DNA from: DATLNF01 sp046590575
GTDB taxonomy: Bacteria > Actinomycetota > Actinomycetes > BP-191
Direction: 5' to 3'
Assembly: GCA_046590575.1 (NCBI GenBank)
Contig: JBKJUS010000105.1
Span: forward strand, 1 to 22,827
Length of the DNA stretch: 22,827 bases
Made by a program: the position numbers and the translations under genes. Numbering within the stretch: position 1 is the first letter of the stretch; the number at the start of each line of letters is the position of its first letter. The notes under the pieces are model-generated. The model saw only the letters and a list, made by a program, of their open reading frames with translations, was not told the origin of the DNA and searched no databases. Below are positions 21,984-22,827 of this stretch, piece by piece.

Positions 21984-22827
21984 TCAGATGTCGAAGAGGT
22001 CAGCGAGTTCGGCGGCGGGCACGACCTCGAGCTGGTCGTAACGGCACTCGGTCGGCGTCTTGTCCGGACGCCACCGCCGCCACTGCGCGACGTGCCGAAA
22101 GCGGGCACCGGCTTCGAGCTGGTCATAGGCGACCTCGACGACGCGCTCAGGTCGTAACGGCTCCCAGGACAGGTCCTTCTTGGCATTCCAGCGCGACGGT
22201 GCGCCACCGGGCATCCGTCCACCACCGCTGGTCGCCGCTGCCCAGGATGCCCACGGGTGACCGTCGATCGCACCCTCTCGCAGTGGTGCGATCTCCTCGA
22301 GCAGCTCGGCTCGCCGGGCCATGGAGAACGCCGCGACGACGCCGACGTGGTGCAGCACGCCGTCATCGTCATGCAGCCCGAGCAACAAGGACCCGACTAT
22401 CGGGCCGCTCTTGTGAAAGCGGAAGCCAGCCACCACGCAGTCGGCCGTGCGCTCCGGCTTCACCTTCGCCATCACCCGCTCGTCCTCCCGGTAGGGCAGA
22501 TGGAGCGGCTTGGCCATCACTCCGTCGAGCCCGGCACCTTCGAATCGGGCGAACCAGTCCTGCGCCTTTGCCAGATCGGTTGTCGCCGGCGTCAGGTACA
22601 CGGGCGGGTGTAAGCCGGCGAGCGCCGACACCAGCAGTTCGCGACGCTCGGTCAGCGGTGCGCTGCGCAGGTCGCGCTCATCGAGGGCGAGCAGGTCGAA
22701 GGCGATGTACGACGCGGGAGTCTCGGCCGCGAGGCGTCGTACTCGTGACTCGGCCGGGTGGATGCGCTGCTGCAGCGCCTCGAAGTCCAGCCCACGCGCA
22801 GACGGCACGACGATCTCGCCGTCGACG
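21984..22827 (-). CDS. ATP-dependent DNA ligase, C-terminal part (LigD/LigC type; 5' end beyond the window)
   Basis: The minus-strand frame is open to the right edge, giving 280 visible residues without the N-terminus and without the lysine of motif I (KxDG). Motif III is VDGEIVVP, IIIa is YIAFDLLALD, IV is EGAGLDGVMAKPLHLPY, and V is MAKVKPERTADCVVAGFR. The following OB-fold part contains GSLLLGLHDDDG and RFRHVAQWRRWRPDK, ending in LFDI. This matches the ligase domain of bacterial NHEJ ligases of the LigD/LigC group. With the stand-alone polymerase nearby it probably forms the ligation half of an end-joining system. Whether a further N-terminal domain is fused cannot be seen. Confidence 0.9.
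   Translation of the reverse strand, partial: VDGEIVVPSARGLDFEALQQRIHPAESRVRRLAAETPASYIAFDLLALDERDLRSAPLTERRELLVSALAGLHPPVYLTPATTDLAKAQDWFARFEGAGLDGVMAKPLHLPYREDERVMAKVKPERTADCVVAGFRFHKSGPIVGSLLLGLHDDDGVLHHVGVVAAFSMARRAELLEEIAPLREGAIDGHPWASWAAATSGGGRMPGGAPSRWNAKKDLSWEPLRPERVVEVAYDQLEAGARFRHVAQWRRWRPDKTPTECRYDQLEVVPAAELADLFDI

Noticed and set aside
1..22827. tRNA, rRNA, riboswitch or insertion-sequence content
   Set aside because: No cloverleaf, ribosomal or transposase sequence was recognised, and no gap exceeds about 180 bp.

Overview
The window is GC-rich, densely coded DNA with many GTG starts, short or overlapping gene junctions and little intergenic space. Gene content (DUF3000 protein, actinobacterial ChdC/HemQ, large BTAD/AAA regulator, split LigD-type polymerase and ligase) points to a member of the Actinomycetota. 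The genus cannot be read from the sequence. I see no tRNA, rRNA, CRISPR array, insertion sequence or phage gene.

Region 1 (1-2834): the tail of a probable secreted subtilisin-like protein ending in nine GSWSA/GSWSS pentapeptides, then a six-helix membrane protein with a GAF-like domain, then an HisKA_3-type sensor kinase joined to it by an ATGA overlap. No response regulator is present in the window. Region 2 (2879-11103), mixed strands: DUF3000 protein (-), a 1049-residue BTAD/AAA regulator (+), an APH-like kinase and a SnoaL-like protein (-), a divergent winged-helix methyltransferase (+), an EamA-like permease preceded by a possible 11-codon leader ORF, and an unrecognised exported protein.

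Region 3 (11152-19374): the last four steps of the coproporphyrin-dependent heme pathway lie within 8 kb: hemE, cpfC, cgoX and chdC. They are interleaved with an EamA permease, a convergent UbiA-family prenyltransferase and a secreted S15/CocE-type hydrolase. CpfC is the short Bacillus-like form without the C-terminal iron-sulfur cysteines. ChdC is preceded by a 28-bp perfect inverted repeat with G-rich flanks, and its stop overlaps the start of a 57-residue single-helix membrane protein.

Region 4 (19358-22827): a DinB/DUF664 protein (-), a LigD-type primase-polymerase, one or two small ORFs, a GNAT acetyltransferase, and the 3' part of an ATP-dependent DNA ligase (-) running off the window. 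The polymerase and ligase fit an NHEJ-type repair pair; Ku is not in the window.

A recurring feature is a TANNNT-like -10 hexamer followed by exactly 6 nt and then the start codon. It is seen clearly at DUF3000, the leader ORF of the first permease, the second permease and the UbiA gene, and in weaker form at the BTAD regulator and chdC. This suggests leaderless transcripts are common in this stretch.
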